A stretch of DNA of 8,651 nt from an uncultured Clostridia bacterium. Its GTDB lineage: Bacteria > Bacillota > Clostridia > Christensenellales > Maliibacteriaceae. The position numbers were made by a program, and so were the translations under genes. Below the pieces are notes generated by a model, which was not told where the DNA came from, made no database searches, and worked only from the letters and a program-made list of their open reading frames with translations. Location: positions 1-8,651 of the forward strand of contig CAKTSO010000073.1 in assembly GCA_934613185.1 (NCBI GenBank), read 5' to 3'. The stretch's first letter is position 1, and each line of letters starts with the position of its first letter. This document shows, in pieces, positions 5,185-8,651 of the stretch.

Positions 5185-6696
5185 ATGAGCGAAAACACCG
5201 ACGTTGTCCTTCGACTAAGCGACATCACCAAGACATTTCCCGGAGTCAAAGCACTGAATCATGTCAATTTAGAACTCAAAAAAGGCGAGATCCTCGGCCT
5301 GGTAGGCGAAAACGGCGCCGGAAAATCCACGCTGATGAAGATTTTGACCGGCGCGTACACAAAAGACGCCGGAAGCATCGAACTGGATTCTCAAATCGTG
5401 GAGATCGATTCGACATCCAAGGGTCGACAGCTCGGGATCAGCATCATTTATCAGGAGCTTTCCCTTTTGCCGCAGCTGACCGTCGCCGAAAACATGTTTC
5501 TCGGAAACTGGAAAATGCGTCCCGGCGGCACCGTCGACTGGGCAGGCATGGAGCGCGAAGCGCGGGCGGCGCTTTCCGAAATGGGATTGTCCATCCCCGT
5601 CAAACGTTTGGTACGCGATTTGAACGTCGCCGAATGCCAAATGGTCGAGATCTGCCGCGCTGCGATCATCAACAACGCCAAAGTCCTGATCATGGACGAG
5701 CCGACCAGTTCTTTGGTCGACCGCGAAGTGCGCAACATGTTTGCCATCATGCGCGAATTAAAGAAAAAAGGCATCTCCATCATCTATATCACCCACAGAC
5801 TGGAAGAGCTGTTTGAAATCACCGATCGCATCGAAGTCCTGAAAGACGGCGAAAACAGCAGATCGTTCCTCACGTCGCAGGTCACCCGCGACGACATCGT
5901 CACGGCGATGGTCGGGCGCGAATTGAACGATTATTATCCGCCGCACGGCAAAGGGCGCGGCAAGCCCGTTTTGGAAGTTCGCAATTTAAGTCAGGGCAAC
6001 CGGGTCAAGGACGTCTCCTTTACGGCCTATGCAGGGGAGATTCTCGGGTTCGCGGGGCTCATCGGCGCGGGACGTTCGGAGACGATGCTTTCCGTTTTCG
6101 GCGCGCTGCCCGACGTCACCGGCGAGATCTATTTAAACGGCGAACCCGTCTCGTGCAAAAAGCCGCACGATGCCATCGCCGCCGGGATCGCGCTCGCGCC
6201 GGAAAATCGAAAAGAACAGGGCCTCGTTCAGATCTTCCCCATCACGCAGAACGTCACGCTTGCAAATCTTCGCGGCATTTTCACGAAAACGCACACGCTG
6301 AACCTGAAAAAAGAACGCGCGACCGCCGATTCGTATATCCAATCGCTGAACATCCGCACGCCCGACGCGCTCAAGCGCGTCCAGGAGCTGTCCGGCGGCA
6401 ATCAGCAGAAGGTCATCGTCGGCAAATGGCTGTTTACCAACGCAAAAGTCATCATTTTTGATGAACCCACAAAGGGCATTGACGTCGGCGCCAAGGCCGA
6501 GATCTACCGCACCATGCGCCGCCTTGCGGACGAGGGCGTCGCCGTGATCATGGTCTCCTCGGAGCTTCCCGAGGTGATCGGCGTGAGCGACCGCATCCTC
6601 GTCATGCACGAAGGGCGGCTGAAAGGCGAATTTTATTCCAACGACGTTGACGAAGAACGCATTATGCAGGCAGCCATCGGAGGTGCGCAATCATGA
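5185..6696 (+). CDS. Carbohydrate ABC importer, double-domain ATPase (RbsA/XylG/MglA-like)
   Basis: A 503-residue ATPase with two fused nucleotide-binding domains, the normal size for CUT2 sugar importers. Domain 1 has Walker A GENGAGKST (41-49), YQELSLL around Gln90, Walker B VLIMDEPTSSL (167-177) and His204; its signature is degenerate, LNVAECQMVEI (146-156). Domain 2 has the altered Walker A GLIGAGRSE (291-299) typical of this family, a good signature LSGGNQQKV (402-410), Walker B VIIFDEPTKGIDVG (422-435), and Ser459 where the switch His would be. The asymmetry is normal for the family. The start at 5185 is chosen for its AAAGGAG site; an in-frame ATG 51 bp upstream has no ribosome site. 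The stop overlaps the permease start by 4 bp. Substrate cannot be read from this subunit. Confidence 0.94.
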   Translation: MSENTDVVLRLSDITKTFPGVKALNHVNLELKKGEILGLVGENGAGKSTLMKILTGAYTKDAGSIELDSQIVEIDSTSKGRQLGISIIYQELSLLPQLTVAENMFLGNWKMRPGGTVDWAGMEREARAALSEMGLSIPVKRLVRDLNVAECQMVEICRAAIINNAKVLIMDEPTSSLVDREVRNMFAIMRELKKKGISIIYITHRLEELFEITDRIEVLKDGENSRSFLTSQVTRDDIVTAMVGRELNDYYPPHGKGRGKPVLEVRNLSQGNRVKDVSFTAYAGEILGFAGLIGAGRSETMLSVFGALPDVTGEIYLNGEPVSCKKPHDAIAAGIALAPENRKEQGLVQIFPITQNVTLANLRGIFTKTHTLNLKKERATADSYIQSLNIRTPDALKRVQELSGGNQQKVIVGKWLFTNAKVIIFDEPTKGIDVGAKAEIYRTMRRLADEGVAVIMVSSELPEVIGVSDRILVMHEGRLKGEFYSNDVDEERIMQAAIGGAQS

Positions 6697-7643
6697 AAAC
6701 GGCAGCAAAAAACAACAAATTTTCCGAACTCACCAAACAATACGGCATTGTGCTGATCCTCGTGCTGCTCGTTGCCGCCGCATCGATTCTGGAGCCGAAA
6801 TTTGTCAGCGCCAAAAACATCACCAACGTCCTTCGTCAGTGCGCCATCAACAGCATCCTTGCAACCGGCATGACCTTCGTCATCATCAGCGGCTGCATCG
6901 ACTTGTCCGTCGGGTCCATCTTCTGCTTCGTCGGCATGACGATGATGACGCTGATGCCCTATGTCGGCTGGGTCGGCGCGATCGGGATCGGGCTTGTCAT
7001 CGGCGCAATCATCGGCGCCGTCAACGGCTACATGATCTATCGCGGCATGCCCGCATTCATCATGACGCTCGCCATGTCGCTGATCCTGCGTGGCTCGGCT
7101 TACATGGTCTCCGGCGGCGCGCCCATTGCCGCAAGCGACAAGGCGTATTTGTATCTGGGGCAGTCCTACATGGCGGGCATTCCCGTTCAGGTCTACGTCT
7201 GCATTCTCCTTTGCCTGCTCGCCGCCTTCATCATGATGAAAACACGCTTCGGCCGCAGCGTCTACGCGCTCGGCGGCAACAGCGAAGTGGCACGGCTTTC
7301 CGGCATCAACGTCAAACGCATCCGCATTCTGGTCTATGTCATCAGCGGCGTTCTTGCCGCCGTCGCAGCCGTCATCGGCACGGCGCGCCTCGGCTCCTGC
7401 GAGCCGACACTCGGCATCGAATATCACTCCGACGCCATCGCCGCGACCGTCATCGGCGGAACCGTCATGAGCGGCGGCGAGGGGCATCAGTTCAAGACGC
7501 TGGTCGGCGTGTTCATTCTCGGCGTTCTTAGCAATATGCTGAACCTTGTCGGCGTATCCCCCTATCTGCAATACGTCTTCAAAGGCGCGATCATCATCGT
7601 CGCCGTCGCCTCCGACGTCTTCCGGCGCGTAAAGGTCCACTGA
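6693..7643 (+). CDS. Carbohydrate ABC importer, permease (RbsC-like)
   Basis: A 316-residue membrane protein of the RbsC/XylH/MglC family, usual length, expected to form a homodimer in the membrane with the double ATPase beneath. About eight to ten hydrophobic segments are visible, including 17-33, 51-66, 91-113, 119-139, 165-183, 211-233, 267-287 and 292-309. Family motifs are SGCIDLSVGS (66-75), GRSVYALGGNSEVARLSGI (187-205), the region where the ATPase docks, and IAATVIGGTVMSGGEG (249-264). The usual Gly-rich stretch after the last motif is replaced by HQFKTLVG, a modest departure. GGAGG lies 9 nt before the ATG, and the gene overlaps the ATPase gene by 4 bp (ATGA), so the two are translationally coupled. 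The binding-protein gene follows after 56 bp. Confidence 0.93.
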   Translation: MKTAAKNNKFSELTKQYGIVLILVLLVAAASILEPKFVSAKNITNVLRQCAINSILATGMTFVIISGCIDLSVGSIFCFVGMTMMTLMPYVGWVGAIGIGLVIGAIIGAVNGYMIYRGMPAFIMTLAMSLILRGSAYMVSGGAPIAASDKAYLYLGQSYMAGIPVQVYVCILLCLLAAFIMMKTRFGRSVYALGGNSEVARLSGINVKRIRILVYVISGVLAAVAAVIGTARLGSCEPTLGIEYHSDAIAATVIGGTVMSGGEGHQFKTLVGVFILGVLSNMLNLVGVSPYLQYVFKGAIIIVAVASDVFRRVKVH

Positions 7644-7659
7644 GGCATATCGTTGTCTG

Positions 7660-7672
7660 CGGCAAAATGCCG
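7660..7672 (+). other. Small stem-loop between permease and binding-protein genes
   Basis: CGGCA (7660-7664) and TGCCG (7668-7672) form a tight 5-bp hairpin with an AAA loop, followed by an A-rich stretch carrying the ribosome site of the next gene. Without a U run it should not terminate. It could be a processing or stability element separating the binding-protein message from the upstream pair. Confidence 0.3.
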
Positions 7673-7699
7673 TAAATAATAAAAAAGGAGTATCGCACC

Positions 7700-8651
7700 A
7701 TGAAACACAGAAAGTATCTCGTCCTTGTGCTTTGCCTGACGCTTGCGCTGTTTTCGTTTGCCGGCTGCACCAGCGATGTCGCACCGGAAAAATCCGACGA
7801 CAGCACGGCGAAACCGATGCAGAGCGAATCCTCAAAAACTGCGGAAGAATGGTCCTATGATACCCCCATGGTCATCGGCTTTTCTCAGAACAAGCTGTCG
7901 GTCGCCTTCCGCGTAGCGGGCGTCGAACAGCTCAAGGCCTATGTTGAAGAACTCGGCCTGAACTGGGAAATCATCGTCACCGACGGCAACAACGACGCAA
8001 CCAAACAGACCGCCGATATCGAAGACCTGATCAGTCAGGAAGTCGACGCCATCATCTGCTGTCCCGTCACCGCAGACACCATGGCCACCGCCGCCACGAC
8101 CGTCAAGAACGCCGGCATTCCGCTGATCCTCGTCAACCGCAACGTCTCCAACGACGACTATACCTGCGCCATCACCGGCTCCAACTATCAGATCGGCCAG
8201 AAGACGGCGGAAGACATGGCCGAACGCCTCGGCGGCAAAGGCAGAGTCGCCATGATCCAGGGCACGCTCGGCGCGACCGACACGACCGACCGCGCGACCG
8301 GCTTTATGGAAACGATCGCCAACTATCCCGACATCGAAGTCGTGGCCGACGTCAGCGGCGACTACGTCAAGGACAAGGGCATGGCGGCAATGGAAGACAT
8401 TCTCGTCAACTATCCCGACCTTGACGCCGTTTTCTGCCAAAACGACGACATGGCACAGGGCGCCTATCTTGCCTGTGAAGCCGCCGGCAACAAGGATTGT
8501 CTCATCTACGGCAACGACTGCTATTCTTCGACGCTCGACATGATCGGCGAGGGCAAGATCACCGGCACGACCGCCTACCCCACCTCCGTGCATAAGGCTG
8601 TCGACGTCCTCATCGAGATCTTTGAAAACGGCGGCGTCTACGACGGCCCCA
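7700..8651 (+). CDS. Carbohydrate ABC importer, substrate-binding lipoprotein (RbsB-like), 3' end cut off
   Basis: The first 317 residues of a periplasmic-binding-protein-like (Peripla_BP_4) lipoprotein; the gene runs past the right edge. The signal peptide MKHRKYLVLVLCLTLALFSFAGC has lipobox FAGC and lipidated Cys23, followed by a Ser/Lys/Glu-rich linker to about residue 53. The core has alternating strands and helices of a two-lobe binding fold: VIGFSQNKLSVAFRV (58-72), DAIICCPVTADT (116-127), IPLILVNRNVS (140-150), FCQNDDMAQGA (245-255) and YGNDCYS (270-276). Aligned from memory to E. coli RbsB, ligand contacts Arg90, Arg141, Asn190 and Asp215 are kept (Arg147, Arg198, Asn248, Asp273), while Asp89 becomes Asn145 and Gln235 becomes Tyr293. 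A sugar or polyol ligand other than ribose is therefore likely. AAAAAAGGAG lies 9 nt before the ATG. Confidence 0.92.
   Translation, partial: MKHRKYLVLVLCLTLALFSFAGCTSDVAPEKSDDSTAKPMQSESSKTAEEWSYDTPMVIGFSQNKLSVAFRVAGVEQLKAYVEELGLNWEIIVTDGNNDATKQTADIEDLISQEVDAIICCPVTADTMATAATTVKNAGIPLILVNRNVSNDDYTCAITGSNYQIGQKTAEDMAERLGGKGRVAMIQGTLGATDTTDRATGFMETIANYPDIEVVADVSGDYVKDKGMAAMEDILVNYPDLDAVFCQNDDMAQGAYLACEAAGNKDCLIYGNDCYSSTLDMIGEGKITGTTAYPTSVHKAVDVLIEIFENGGVYDGP

Noticed and set aside
6633..7835. A 400-codon open frame on the minus strand
   Set aside because: It is antisense to the sugar permease and spans two gene junctions; composition is Asp/His/Ala-rich with no domain pattern.
7832..8593. A 253-codon open frame on the minus strand
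   Set aside because: It is antisense to the RbsB-like gene, whose reading frame has a full lipoprotein and binding-protein pattern.

Overview
The window looks like chromosomal DNA from a GC-rich member of the Firmicutes (Bacillota), probably class Clostridia and probably an uncultured gut or anaerobic lineage. The pointers are strong purine-rich Shine-Dalgarno sites, consensus sigma-A promoters, lipoprotein signal peptides with short Ala/Gly spacers, a lysine (L-box) riboswitch with a terminator platform, and Firmicutes-style proteins such as a DUF2974 (Mbeg1-like) hydrolase. Genus cannot be named from this sequence. No tRNA, rRNA, CRISPR array, insertion sequence or phage gene was seen.

Layout. 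Bases 1-4771 are read on the minus strand. In transcription order they hold a sigma-A promoter (4744-4771), a lysine riboswitch (4565-4720) with its terminator (4484-4518), and a three-gene ABC importer: lipoprotein binding protein 3573-4457, permease 2657-3457, ATPase 1923-2660. A strong terminator follows (1860-1898). Next comes a separately promoted gene for an endolytic transglycosylase of the MltG family carrying an unusual N-terminal cytoplasmic domain (378-1757), and then the 5' part of a DUF2974 gene (1-289) running off the left edge. Bases 5012-8651 are read on the plus strand: a promoter (5012-5040), a structured leader, and a carbohydrate-type (CUT2/RbsABC-like) importer made of a double-domain ATPase (5185-6696), a permease (6693-7643) and a binding lipoprotein (7700 onward, cut by the right edge). 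The two importers are divergent, and about 240 bp of apparently non-coding DNA separates their promoters.

How the parts work together. The riboswitch gives the otherwise generic polar amino acid importer a substrate: when lysine is plentiful the aptamer should favour the leader terminator and shut the operon off, so this is most likely a lysine uptake system. The right-hand operon imports a sugar or sugar-like ligand. Its binding protein resembles RbsB but differs at two positions that align with ribose contacts, so ribose should not be assumed.

The most unusual item is the MltG protein. The usual single membrane helix and YceG/MltG catalytic domain are preceded by about 135 cytoplasmic residues whose predicted alternating strand/helix pattern resembles a TIR or related flavodoxin-like fold. 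This could connect a cytoplasmic signal to peptidoglycan strand termination, but it is an inference from sequence pattern only.
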